Virus record (IMG/VR): IMGVR_UViG_3300034072_001152
Coordinates: 1 to 56,520 of that record
Source: a virus
Direction: 5' to 3' (one strand)
Length of the DNA: 56,520 nucleotides
Shown: positions 24,406-32,025 of the stretch, in pieces
How the letters are laid out: every line of letters begins with the position of its first letter
Numbering within the stretch: position 1 is the first letter of the stretch
Position numbers and translations under genes: made by a program
Notes under the pieces: generated by a model
What the model was told of the DNA's origin: nothing
What the model saw: only the letters and a program-made list of their open reading frames with translations
Databases searched by the model: none

Positions 24406-24995
24406 GCTGCAACCTTTCGTGCTTCGATGGCGTGGTAAACTCGCTTGCAGGCCCGGACATCGACCAGCGCGTCGTGAGCGCCTTCCAGCGTCTCGCCGAA
24501 GAAGAACTGGACGCATTCGCCAAGGTTCGGCGCCTTGAATTTGGTGAAGCCCGCCGCGAGCATCTTCTGCGTCGGCGGCAGCTTGATGATGGGGGCTGCG
24601 CTACGCATCGTGCAGACGTAAGGCGCGGGACAATCCCACTTGAACCCGCGAGCCTTGGCGGCGTGAATGCGCATCATCCGGAGGTCGAAGGTGACATTGT
24701 GCCCGATGACGCGCTCGGCCCGGAACACCATGTCGAAGAAGCGATCAGCGACCTCGCCGCCATCCATGCCTTCTTCGGTGGCCTTGCGGGTGGTGATGCC
24801 GTGCGCCTTGAAGGCTTCCTCGCCGATGATGCAGCCCGGATACGGCTTGACCAGCGTGCTGAAGGTTTCGACCTCGGTGCCGTCTTCTTCGGCAAGGATG
24901 CAGGCCAATTGCAGCAGGTGCGGCTGGCTGGGATCATCCGAAGGCAAACGCCATTCGGGCAGGTTCGAAGTTTCGGTATCGAAAAACAGGTTCAT
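24402..24995 (-). CDS. DEDDh-type 3'-5' exonuclease (DnaQ-like), 197 aa
   Basis: Exo I (FFDTETS, with Asp6 and Glu8), Exo II (GHNVTFDLRMM) and Exo III (GAHDALVDVRAC, His and Asp) are all present. It uses two metal ions to remove nucleotides from 3' ends. It overlaps the RecT gene by 4 bases and follows the PD-(D/E)XK nuclease, so it probably acts in recombination or DNA turnover. Confidence 0.85.
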   Translation of the reverse strand: MNLFFDTETSNLPEWRLPSDDPSQPHLLQLACILAEEDGTEVETFSTLVKPYPGCIIGEEAFKAHGITTRKATEEGMDGGEVADRFFDMVFRAERVIGHNVTFDLRMMRIHAAKARGFKWDCPAPYVCTMRSAAPIIKLPPTQKMLAAGFTKFKAPNLGECVQFFFGETLEGAHDALVDVRACKRVYHAIEARKVAA

Positions 24996-25948
24996 GCGTA
25001 TTCCCCTTCAGGCTCGCCCCAGATGGCTTTGGTGAGGTCGGTTTCGGTGGATTCGTCGACGCGCATACGGGCGTAGATCGGCAGCCCGACTTCCATCGGG
25101 CGATCCGCGTATCCAGGCCATTGGTTGCGCTTGACGCACTCGGCGAAGACGTTGATCGCCTGCCGCATCATCAGTCGGCCGCGCTCGATGTCCTCTGGCG
25201 GCGGGTAGTAGAGCGAGACGGTGTGCGGCTCGTCCTTCTCGACAACCACGAACACGAAGCCGGTCGGATACTTGCCGTAGATCTGCTTGATGCCTTCGCT
25301 GTAGTGTGCGGCGGCAAGATAGAATCCGAAGTCGTCCATCGCTTTCGCGAACTTGCGCGGCGAGCAATGCGTGCCCGCAAGGAACTTGAGATCCGTCACG
25401 ATGCGGATGTCCTCGCCGTCGATGCACGATTGCGGCAGGAAGTCAGGCCTTGCGCGCAACCAAACGCCTGTCAGTTCATCCTGCCACGCCAAGGTCATTT
25501 CAGGCACGCCGCGCATGAGGGCATGGCGAGCGGCTTCGTTGCCCCCGATCCTGTCAGCGATGCGCTCGACCAGCGCCATGTCCTCATGCCGGATGACCGT
25601 CTTGCCCTTGCTGACGGCGTAGTCGGCGGCGGCGATGTGCTCGGCCATGGCGACCGTCTTGGTGCGACTGAAGCCTTCGGGCAGGACGTGGAACTGCTTC
25701 GCCCAATCGTCACCCAAGAGGATCAATGCGTGAGCAGCGCGACCGATGGCGAAGTGCGGCGCATCGTTCGAAACCCGGTTCGGGTTCATCGCGGACTGAT
25801 GGTAAAAATGGGCGGGCGACTTTTCCAGCAGCACCTTCGCGCCGGATGCCGAAAGCGATGGGCCGGGCAATAGCAGCGGGTTCGAATGATAATCCTGCTC
25901 GCTGATGCCCTCGTAGGCGCCGCGCTCTGTGATGATCGGCCCGCTCAC
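24992..25948 (-). CDS. PD-(D/E)XK exonuclease, RecE/Exo VIII-like, 318 aa
   Basis: N-terminal YEGISEQDYHSNPLLLPGPS and an AIGRAAHALIL helix, then WLRARPDFL and IVTDLKF give the metal and Lys positions of the Exo VIII-like PDDEXK fold. Later FYLAAAHYSEGIKQIYGK matches the conserved Gln/Tyr-type helix. It should resect double strands to make substrates for the RecT protein encoded downstream. Genes overlap by 4 bases. Confidence 0.85.
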   Translation of the reverse strand: MSGPIITERGAYEGISEQDYHSNPLLLPGPSLSASGAKVLLEKSPAHFYHQSAMNPNRVSNDAPHFAIGRAAHALILLGDDWAKQFHVLPEGFSRTKTVAMAEHIAAADYAVSKGKTVIRHEDMALVERIADRIGGNEAARHALMRGVPEMTLAWQDELTGVWLRARPDFLPQSCIDGEDIRIVTDLKFLAGTHCSPRKFAKAMDDFGFYLAAAHYSEGIKQIYGKYPTGFVFVVVEKDEPHTVSLYYPPPEDIERGRLMMRQAINVFAECVKRNQWPGYADRPMEVGLPIYARMRVDESTETDLTKAIWGEPEGEYA

Positions 25949-26172
25949 TTGCCGCGCTCCCGCAGCATCGCGTCGGCCTGCTGGTATGCCCAGTAAGCTC
26001 GCTCATCCCTCGCCCGGTCATGGTTTAGGTTGGAGAAGCCCGCAGGCATCCATGTGCCCATTCCAGCGAGCGCAGCAGCGGCAAACAGGTCACGCAAGGT
26101 CATGCCGCCAAACGGGGCGTCGGGGTGAACGCTTTGCGGGAAAACAGGCGGGTTTTCGGGTTGGTCAGTCAT
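25945..26172 (-). CDS. Hypothetical protein, 75 aa
   Basis: A small early protein with a helical MTLRDLFAAAALAGM core that is common in phage proteins of unknown role and a charged C-terminal helix. Overlaps both neighbours by a few bases. Confidence 0.65.
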   Translation of the reverse strand: MTDQPENPPVFPQSVHPDAPFGGMTLRDLFAAAALAGMGTWMPAGFSNLNHDRARDERAYWAYQQADAMLRERGK

Positions 26173-26374
26173 GTGCGGGGGGCTCCCTGCGGGCGGTTTC
26201 AGGTTCGGCGCCGAGGCCGATAAGCTCGAAATCGATCATCTTCCGCACCATGCGGAGGCGCGGGCCGGTCAGGTGCCCAGCCTGCGCCCAGAGCGAGCGC
26301 AGACACCGGATTTTCCAATTGCGCTCACGGGCTTTGGTCTGCGCAGGCGTCGGGCGGCGGAATTCGCGGGTCAC
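26165..26374 (-). CDS. Hypothetical basic protein, 69 aa
   Basis: Highly basic (many Arg and Lys), with two helices (RNWKIRCLRSLWAQAGHL and PRLRMVRKMIDFELIG). It may bind nucleic acid. It lies in the chain of overlapping early genes. Confidence 0.6.
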   Translation of the reverse strand: MTREFRRPTPAQTKARERNWKIRCLRSLWAQAGHLTGPRLRMVRKMIDFELIGLGAEPETARREPPAHD

Positions 26375-26634
26375 AGAACACCACCCGCATCAGCCATAAA
26401 TTCCTCAGCCTTGGCGATAAACGCCCGCGCCATGGCAATCTGATCCTGCCATCCATCTGCGTTGCTGATGTGGCTAACCACGAAATGCTTGCCACGTTCG
26501 ATCTTGGACTGCTCGGAGATCATCAGCGTAAAGGTGACGCGCTTGCCGCCGATCACCGGGTTGAACGCGGTGTCGAGTTGCTGGCGAAGGCGCTCCATGG
26601 CTGCATCGGAAGCTGCTTGGACTTCGGGGGTCAT
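26371..26634 (-). CDS. Hypothetical protein, 87 aa
   Basis: A small alpha/beta protein with a central beta pair (KRVTFTLMISEQSKIERGKH) and flanking helices. It is coupled to the coiled-coil gene (ATG 26634 shares a base with the upstream stop). No family is recognised. Confidence 0.6.
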   Translation of the reverse strand: MTPEVQAASDAAMERLRQQLDTAFNPVIGGKRVTFTLMISEQSKIERGKHFVVSHISNADGWQDQIAMARAFIAKAEEFMADAGGVL

Positions 26635-27743
26635 CAGAACCGCACCTCGACATTCGGGACATTGCCGCTCGCGATCTCATTGATGATCGCCCGCGCCATC
26701 TTCTGCGTGACGAGCGGGATGGCGGTGAGCGCTTCGGCGGCAGTCTCGATGATTTGCTGCCTATGCGCGATGTCGGCTTCGCGGCGGCGCTGTTCGGCTT
26801 CGGCTGCCTCGCGCTCGCGCGCTTCCTTTTCGCGCTCAGCTGCGATGCGCTGGCGCTCCATGTCGGCAAGGCGCTCAGCCTCAGCAGCACGCGCATTGGC
26901 GGCGTCAATCTCAGCCTGGGCGGCGCGGTCGCGTTCTTCCTGCTCGCGCCGGGCCTGTTCCTCGGCGGCACGCTTGGCCTGCTCGGCAGCTTCGACCTTG
27001 GCGCGTTCGATGCGCTCGGCCTCGGCCTTGGCGGCGGCTTCGGCACGTTCCTTGGCGATGCGCTCCTGCTCGGCCTGTTGGGCGGCGATGCGCTGGCGTT
27101 CCTGCTCGGCGCGCAACTCGGCCAGCTCAGCATCGCGCGCCTCATTGGTCTTCAGGTCGGCAACCGCCTTGGTGAGCGCAGCAACGGCATCATCGCGCAA
27201 GTCGGTCGCCATCTCGATGCGGACGCCAAGCACCTCAGCGTTCAGATTCATGCCCCGGATGCGGTCGAGCCGTTCCTGCACCTGCTCGGAAGTCATGCCG
27301 AACGTCACGGTCGGTGCTGCGGTCAGGTCAGCGATGATCCGGTCAGCCTCGGCTTGGCGGGCCTTGTCGGCTTCTTCCCATGCCGTGACAGGCGCGCGCA
27401 CTTCCTTGGCGAGTTCGTCCATGCGCTCGGCAATGGCCTTGCCGGTGGCGTTCACCTTGGCGGTTTGCGTGCGCCAATGCTCGGTCAGCCCCAGCTTGGT
27501 CTTCTCGAATGCCGCCTTCCGGCTGCGGACGCTGGCAGCCTTGGCAACGATGCGGTCCCGGCCAGCCTTGGTGCTCAGGTCGAGTTCGGACGGCTCGACA
27601 AGCGGACGCAGGCTGGTGAGGTAGGCGTCCAGATCGACCTTGCCGAGCAGCAAGAGCTTCGGATCGGCGTCGACCTGATCGACAATGCAGACCTGTTCGG
27701 CTTCGTCGGTGGCGGGTTCAATCTGTGTGGGGATGGCATTCAT
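26634..27743 (-). CDS. Long coiled-coil early protein, 369 aa
   Basis: An N-terminal globular region of about 130 residues is followed by a very long Ala/Glu/Arg/Gln coiled coil (residues about 190-330) and a short C-terminal module. It resembles phage proteins of the DUF1351 kind found beside RecT and exonuclease genes, but I am not certain. It could scaffold the recombination proteins. First large gene downstream of the small leftward genes. Confidence 0.65.
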   Translation of the reverse strand: MNAIPTQIEPATDEAEQVCIVDQVDADPKLLLLGKVDLDAYLTSLRPLVEPSELDLSTKAGRDRIVAKAASVRSRKAAFEKTKLGLTEHWRTQTAKVNATGKAIAERMDELAKEVRAPVTAWEEADKARQAEADRIIADLTAAPTVTFGMTSEQVQERLDRIRGMNLNAEVLGVRIEMATDLRDDAVAALTKAVADLKTNEARDAELAELRAEQERQRIAAQQAEQERIAKERAEAAAKAEAERIERAKVEAAEQAKRAAEEQARREQEERDRAAQAEIDAANARAAEAERLADMERQRIAAEREKEAREREAAEAEQRRREADIAHRQQIIETAAEALTAIPLVTQKMARAIINEIASGNVPNVEVRF

Positions 27744-27746
27744 CAG

Positions 27747-27950
27747 TCAGTTTCCTTTGCTGGCGATGGTGGTGGCGAGGTCGGCGAAGGCCATTTCCAG
27801 TGTCTCGCCCTGGCCCATGTGATTGTGGTCGACGCTGATGCTCCAAAGCTCGCCGGTTAGGTGATCCTCGTAAGGTTGGAGGCTGATCTGGGCGACCGGG
27901 CCAAGCCTGCGGATGGTTTCAGCGAGTGTGGGATAGGATGGAGGGGGCAT
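27747..27950 (-). CDS. Hypothetical protein, 67 aa
   Basis: Start ATG 27950 (MPPPSYPTL) follows AGAGGATC. The C-terminal part (DHLTGELWSISVDHNHMGQG, then LEMAFADLATTI) reads like a small alpha/beta domain widespread in phages. Function unknown. Confidence 0.6.
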   Translation of the reverse strand: MPPPSYPTLAETIRRLGPVAQISLQPYEDHLTGELWSISVDHNHMGQGETLEMAFADLATTIASKGN

Positions 27951-28071
27951 GGGGATGATCCTCTTGCAAAAATGTGGGCACGGTGCGGCGAGCATGATGG
28001 CCGCTCCACCACTGCGAGCGCTGCTCGGCGACTGCGGTGTTGATGAGGCGGTATTGGGCGCTGTGTTTCAC
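27919..28071 (-). CDS. Small basic protein, 50 aa, GTG start
   Basis: GTG 28071 overlaps the stop of the small membrane gene (GTGA). The product is His/Arg/Gln-rich (LINTAVAEQRSQWWSGHHA). It overlaps the next start by 32 bases, and support comes mainly from the coupling. Confidence 0.45.
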   Translation of the reverse strand: MKHSAQYRLINTAVAEQRSQWWSGHHARRTVPTFLQEDHPHAPSILSHTR

Positions 28072-28217
28072 GAAGCACCGCCCTTCACGGCTTCGACGAT
28101 CGACAGTATCGCGAACAGCACCGCGCTGATGATGGCAAAGACCCGCCAGAACAGGCGATCATTGCGCAGCGCGTAGTCAGCCGTCAGCACGGCCAGCCAG
28201 AAATAGACGAAGTTCAT
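28068..28217 (-). CDS. Small membrane protein, 49 aa
   Basis: Coupled by ATGA to the 97-aa gene. Two hydrophobic stretches (NFVYFWLAVLTADYAL and VFAIISAVLFAILSIV) separated by a charged turn suggest a hairpin membrane protein. An early membrane peptide could alter the host envelope or exclude other phages, but nothing decides this. Confidence 0.6.
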   Translation of the reverse strand: MNFVYFWLAVLTADYALRNDRLFWRVFAIISAVLFAILSIVEAVKGGAS

Positions 28218-28507
28218 GACGCACCGCCTTGCGCAGCGGCCAGAAGCCGCTTGCAGTAAACGCCCATGAAATTATCGAACGTGGGGAGCGGGCCGATCTC
28301 GGCATACATCCGCTTCACCGCCCAATACGGCCATGCCGCGTTGACAGCGATCTCAGCCGCCCGAGCCATGCACGCATCGGCCTGGCCCCACTCCTTGCCG
28401 CTATCGTCAGCGAAGTGGTGGCTCGCTTGGTTGAGCGCCTTGGAGAATTCGGGGTAATCCTTTTCCGGGCAGATGGTGCCGGAAGGCCACGGCTGCACCG
28501 CGCTCAC
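28214..28507 (-). CDS. Hypothetical protein, 97 aa
   Basis: A soluble helical protein rich in Trp, Cys and Ala, without a recognised motif. It overlaps the first gene of the leftward operon by 4 bases and the membrane peptide by 4 bases. Confidence 0.65.
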   Translation of the reverse strand: MSAVQPWPSGTICPEKDYPEFSKALNQASHHFADDSGKEWGQADACMARAAEIAVNAAWPYWAVKRMYAEIGPLPTFDNFMGVYCKRLLAAAQGGAS

Positions 28508-28890
28508 AACACCACCTCAGCGCTCAGCTTGCCCTGTCGCGCCAAGCGCCGCGCGATACGCCGCTCGAACCGCCCATTCTTCAGCAGCATCACGACGAAT
28601 TCGAAGCGGCGCTGGCGCGTCGACGAAAAGCCAACCGCATCCGCATCAGCGAACAGCGCGACCACATTGCTGAAGGATTCCGGCATCTCGACCGGACGGA
28701 TCAGGGCATTGGCAAGCCGCGATGCCTCGGAGCGCACGAACGCCCGCAGCGCCGTCGCCTCGCAATTGGGGAACATCGCGCGCGCCGACTCAAAGGTCGG
28801 ATGCGGGACATTGAGTTCGGCCGTCAGGCGCGGGCGGAAGCGATTGGCGTGGTGATACAAGGCTGCTCTCCGACTGGGTGTCGGGAACAT
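28504..28890 (-). CDS. First gene of the leftward early operon, 128 aa
   Basis: A basic, helical protein (many Arg) that follows the operator pair at 28900-28930 by 10 bases, so it is the first product of the left early transcript. In lambda-like phages this slot holds antiterminators or host-takeover proteins; the Arg-rich N-terminus (PTPSRRAALYHHANRFRPRL) would fit RNA binding. This is inference from place and composition. Confidence 0.6.
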   Translation of the reverse strand: MFPTPSRRAALYHHANRFRPRLTAELNVPHPTFESARAMFPNCEATALRAFVRSEASRLANALIRPVEMPESFSNVVALFADADAVGFSSTRQRRFEFVVMLLKNGRFERRIARRLARQGKLSAEVVL

Positions 28891-28899
28891 AGGTGACGT

Positions 28900-28930
28900 G
28901 TAGAATGCTACTCGTCAAGTAGAATATTAC
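28900..28930 (-). promoter_or_regulatory. Left operator pair and early promoter
   Basis: Two palindromes, GTAGAATGCTAC (28900-28911) and GTAGAATATTAC (28919-28930), are 19 bases apart centre to centre. On the minus strand TTGACG (28917-28912), a good -35 element, lies between them. Repressor binding would block it. The same palindrome recurs on the other side of the repressor gene. Confidence 0.7.
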
Positions 28931-28938
28931 ATTGCGAT

Positions 28939-29256
28939 CTAGCCGTCTGTTCCGGTGCGGGCAAAGACCTGAAGAAACTCCATTGCCTGCTTGCGCCGTT
29001 CCTCGCTCATGGTTTCGAGCAGCTTCCCTACGTCAGCATATCGGTCTGGATCGCCTTCACCAAAGGCCAGCCAGCGGGCATCGACATCGAGCGCTTCGGC
29101 CAGCTTCTCAATGGTTTCCAGAGTGGGGGAGCGGACATCCCCCTTGAGCAGTTTGTTCAAGGCGCTGTCCGACAGGCCCGCCTTGAGGGAGACGTTGCGA
29201 ACACTGAGCTCGTCGTCTGCGTCGATGATGGCGTTGATGCGGTCACGGAAGTCCAT
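28939..29256 (-). CDS. XRE-family phage repressor, 105 aa
   Basis: A helix-turn-helix fills residues about 12-65 (LSVRNVSLKAGLSDSALNKL and SPTLETIEKLAEALDVDARW). There is no peptidase S24 domain, so this is a short C2-type repressor and not a self-cleaving CI. ATG 29256 is chosen; an upstream Met extends through the operators. It lies between two operator pairs and is divergent from the Cro-like gene, the standard lysogeny arrangement. With no autocleavage domain, induction probably uses an antirepressor or another inactivating protein. Confidence 0.85.
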   Translation of the reverse strand: MDFRDRINAIIDADDELSVRNVSLKAGLSDSALNKLLKGDVRSPTLETIEKLAEALDVDARWLAFGEGDPDRYADVGKLLETMSEERRKQAMEFLQVFARTGTDG

Positions 29257-29294
29257 GAACGCATTATGCGGCCAGATTGCCACCGATGGCGCGT

Positions 29295-29330
29295 GTAACA
29301 TCCTACTTGACCCGGCGTGTAGCATACTAC
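29295..29330 (+). promoter_or_regulatory. Right operator pair and early promoter
   Basis: GTAACATCCTAC (29295-29306) and GTAGCATACTAC (29319-29330) match the left operators under the consensus GTARNATNYTAC. TTGACC (29307-29312) stands directly after the first one, the same arrangement as in the left pair, with a -10-like CATACC at 29330-29335. The site lies between the repressor and the Cro-like gene and should control both directions. Confidence 0.7.
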
Positions 29331-29342
29331 ATACCTCGCGCC

Positions 29343-29546
29343 ATGACCCACACTGAAACGCTCATTTCACGCATCAAGGCCGCCGCTGAAAAGCAGGGGG
29401 TCGCGCCAGCTACGGTCGCCGCGAGGCTGCTTGGAAGCGGTTCGTCTTTCGCCAACCTTGAGGCTGGCAAGACGATCACGCTCGCCAAGTATGAGCGCGC
29501 CTGCGCCATGCTGGACAAGATGGAAGCCGAGGCTGCTTCCGCATGA
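29343..29546 (+). CDS. Cro-like helix-turn-helix protein, 67 aa
   Basis: ATG 29343 starts just after the right operators. A compact helical protein (LISRIKAAAEKQGVAPATVA and SSFANLEAGKTITLAKYERA) with the length and pattern of Cro-type regulators. As first gene of the rightward transcript it should oppose the repressor. Its stop overlaps the next start by 4 bases. Confidence 0.7.
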   Translation: MTHTETLISRIKAAAEKQGVAPATVAARLLGSGSSFANLEAGKTITLAKYERACAMLDKMEAEAASA

Positions 29547-29947
29547 ACACCAATTCCCATGGCGTGAGGCACAGCCCCCCCGCTGCCGTCATGGGCGGGG
29601 CGCGCATTTCCCTGCGACCCGAAAGCGCGCCCCAATCCTGTTGCCGTGCGATCCTCTCTCTCGATCCCAGCACGGCAGAGCGGCGCGTGATGTCCAACCC
29701 ATCGCGCGCCGCTCACTTCTTTCAGATCGTCGCTGCTCTGACTCACCATCCGGCAGTGGCGCGGGGCACGGGCGAAGTAGTGCGCGTCCGTGCCTCGACC
29801 ATTTCTGATGACCTGCGGTTTCATGCTGCTGACGTAGCGGAAATCACAGGTTTTCCCACAGGTCCGAATGCTGCTGTTCCGCATCGGGGCAAGACAGCGG
29901 CAATTCTTAACGTCCCCTGCCCCGGCGAGGACCATCCCCATGATTGA
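29543..29947 (+). CDS. Hypothetical early protein, 134 aa
   Basis: Coupled to the Cro-like gene by ATGA. Composition is rich in Arg, Ala, Pro and His with no clear domain. Its place is that of an early right-operon regulator (compare cII or antirepressor slots), but no motif supports a specific role. Confidence 0.55.
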   Translation: MNTNSHGVRHSPPAAVMGGARISLRPESAPQSCCRAILSLDPSTAERRVMSNPSRAAHFFQIVAALTHHPAVARGTGEVVRVRASTISDDLRFHAADVAEITGFPTGPNAAVPHRGKTAAILNVPCPGEDHPHD

Positions 29948-30314
29948 ACTGCTGATCTTTGCAGCCGGAGCGGCCACCGGCGCCGTTGCGATGATGCTGC
30001 CCTATAATCGCGCCGTGACTGAGCGCGATATGCTGCAAGTCACGAAGGACACGCTGGCGTTCGATGTCGAAAAATTGACCGGCCGAGTGACGACCCTGCG
30101 CGGCGACAATCTGGCGCTGGAAAAGAGCGTCGACAACCTGCGCATCGGCCATGACCGGCTTGTCGACGAGCGCGATCAGGCTGTCCGCGAGCTGGGCCGC
30201 CTGAAGGCTGAGGCCGTTGCCGCCAAGCCGAAGCGCGGTGCGAACGGCAAGTTCGTCTCGAAGAACGCCGGTGCCGTGCCGAAGTCCATGCCCAAGCCCG
30301 TCGCTTGCGGCTGA
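29940..30314 (+). CDS. Membrane-anchored coiled-coil protein, 124 aa
   Basis: Start ATG 29940 gives an N-terminal hydrophobic helix (LLIFAAGAATGAVAMMLPY), then a coiled coil (residues about 30-95) and a basic Lys/Pro-rich end. Probably a single-pass inner membrane protein with a cytoplasmic helical arm. Role unknown. Confidence 0.65.
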   Translation: MIELLIFAAGAATGAVAMMLPYNRAVTERDMLQVTKDTLAFDVEKLTGRVTTLRGDNLALEKSVDNLRIGHDRLVDERDQAVRELGRLKAEAVAAKPKRGANGKFVSKNAGAVPKSMPKPVACG

Positions 30315-30352
30315 CCATCCCCACCATCCCCGAAGCCTGAAAGGAAACCGAA

Positions 30353-30787
30353 ATGGGCCGACCCAAGAAGACTGCCGAACCTGATACCGAGCATGGCGCC
30401 GGTGACATCGAGGGCGAATACAAGCGCCCGAATGCAGCGCGCGCCGTGGAAATCTTCGACGATCATATCTCGCCGAAGCTAACCCACATCAACACGATCA
30501 AGGGCGACCTGAAAGAGCCTTGGCAGATGCTCAAGGACGAGGCGAACATGCCTCGGAAGGAGTTCAACTACGTCCAGTCGCTCGTCGACGAGGATGATGA
30601 AAGTAAGCTGGAACACAGACTCCGCGCCTTGCGTGAATTGCTCGTCCACTACGGTCTCACGATTCAGCCCGATCTGGTCGATGCGGCGCAGGGCCACAAC
30701 AGCGCAAACGTGGTGCAGTTTGGCGCGGCCAGCGCTCCTTTCGTGCCCGGCGTCACCGATGATGACGATGACTTCGGCGAGGACTGA
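30353..30787 (+). CDS. GapR-like (DUF2312-type) helical protein, 144 aa
   Basis: The middle 75 residues form a helical unit (FDDHISPKLTHINTIKGDLK, then YVQSLVDEDDESKLEHRLRA) whose layout recalls GapR/DUF2312 proteins, alphaproteobacterial DNA-binding coiled coils that sense overtwisted DNA. The start (GRPKK) is AT-hook-like and the end is acidic. A good GAAAGGAAACCGAA site precedes ATG 30353. The GapR likeness is distant. Confidence 0.5.
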   Translation: MGRPKKTAEPDTEHGAGDIEGEYKRPNAARAVEIFDDHISPKLTHINTIKGDLKEPWQMLKDEANMPRKEFNYVQSLVDEDDESKLEHRLRALRELLVHYGLTIQPDLVDAAQGHNSANVVQFGAASAPFVPGVTDDDDDFGED

Positions 30788-30850
30788 GTTCCCCGAGGGT
30801 CGCGCTTTGCGGCGCGGCCCGACGATGAATTCAGACCTTCCGAGGGCCGC

Positions 30851-31417
30851 ATGACACCGAGAAACACACTTCCAATCGACGTTCTGCGTGAGCTAATCTC
30901 CTATGATCCCGAGACTGGCGCACTGACTTGGCTGCCGCGCAAGCCCAAGCACTTCACCGGCGAACACCGGATGTCTCCGCAGGGCCGCGCTGCCCAGTGG
31001 AACGGTCAGTTCGCAGGCAAGCTGGCGATTACCACGAAGTCAGCGACCGGCTATCTGAAGGGCACCATCTTCTGCCAACACTTCCTTGCGCATCGCATAG
31101 CCTTTGCCCTTCATCACGGTTTTTGGCCTCAAGAAATCGACCACATCAACGGCGACAAGGCTGACAATCGCGCTTGCAATCTTCGCCAAGCGACTCCGTC
31201 GCAGAACAACCGGAACCGCGCGCTGCCTTCCACGAACAAAAGCGGGCGCATCGGGGTTCACTATTATCACCTCGGAAATTGCTGGCGAGCACATGCTAAG
31301 GTCGGTGGTCGCCAGATACACCTCGGCAGTTTCCGAACGCGCCAAGCAGCAGTCGCAGCCCGAGAAAAATTTGAGCGAGAAAACGGCTTTCACCCAAACC
31401 ACGGGAGGGCCGCATGA
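30851..31417 (+). CDS. HNH homing endonuclease with AP2-like domain, 188 aa
   Basis: Only plus-strand member of the four-gene HNH-AP2 family: LISYDPETGALTWLPRKPKH, core AHRIAFALHHGFWPQEIDHI with NGDKADNRACNLR, and AP2-like WRAHAKVGGRQIHLGSFRTR. It overlaps the RuvC-like gene by 4 bases. Probably a mobile nuclease carried within the replication operon. Confidence 0.85.
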   Translation: MTPRNTLPIDVLRELISYDPETGALTWLPRKPKHFTGEHRMSPQGRAAQWNGQFAGKLAITTKSATGYLKGTIFCQHFLAHRIAFALHHGFWPQEIDHINGDKADNRACNLRQATPSQNNRNRALPSTNKSGRIGVHYYHLGNCWRAHAKVGGRQIHLGSFRTRQAAVAAREKFERENGFHPNHGRAA

Positions 31418-32025
31418 GAATCTGCACCCTCGACCTTTCCAAATCCTGCACTGGCTGGTGCGTCTGGCATGATGACTGGGCCAAGCCTCGCATCGGCAGC
31501 AAGAAGCTCGGCGGCGAATACTCGACCAATGGGGACGTGTTCATCGCGCTCCACAAGCTGTTGCACGAACTGCGCATGACGTTTGGCTTCGACATGCTGT
31601 TTTGGGAACAGAAGCTGGCCGTCCAGAAGATCATGACCGGCACCACATCGCAGGCCACGCTCGACATTCAGGGCGGGCTTGACGCCTACGCTGAGGGGTA
31701 TCGGGCTGCGTATCGCCTTCGCGGCGGCCCGGTAAAGGTCGACCTATGGCGCGGCGAGTTTATCGGAAAAGACGTTGACGGCACCATCAAGGCCGCAACC
31801 CGCCGCCACAACAAGATCGCCAAGGAAACGGGCGGCCGGAAGATCACCAGCACCGACCGGCTGAAGGCAGCGACAATGGAGCGCGCGCGCCAGCTCGGCT
31901 TCGATCCAGCTAACTTCGACGAGTCCGACGCTATCGGCATCATGGATCACAAGATCGCCAGTTACGGCATCACCCCGCCGTGGCGTGCCAACGAGGTGCT
32001 TCGCGCGCCGCTGGGGGTGCGATGA
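31414..32025 (+). CDS. RuvC-like Holliday junction resolvase, 203 aa
   Basis: The RNase H-like fold is indicated by an N-terminal LDLSKSCTGW with Asp7, a LFWEQKL strand with Glu, and a C-terminal ESDAIGIMDH that supplies the last acidic residues. It should cut branched DNA made by replication and recombination before packaging. Translationally coupled to genes on both sides. Confidence 0.8.
   Translation: MRICTLDLSKSCTGWCVWHDDWAKPRIGSKKLGGEYSTNGDVFIALHKLLHELRMTFGFDMLFWEQKLAVQKIMTGTTSQATLDIQGGLDAYAEGYRAAYRLRGGPVKVDLWRGEFIGKDVDGTIKAATRRHNKIAKETGGRKITSTDRLKAATMERARQLGFDPANFDESDAIGIMDHKIASYGITPPWRANEVLRAPLGVR

Noticed and set aside
28939-29256. Self-cleaving CI/LexA-type repressor
   Set aside because: The protein is only 105 residues and has no peptidase S24 domain.
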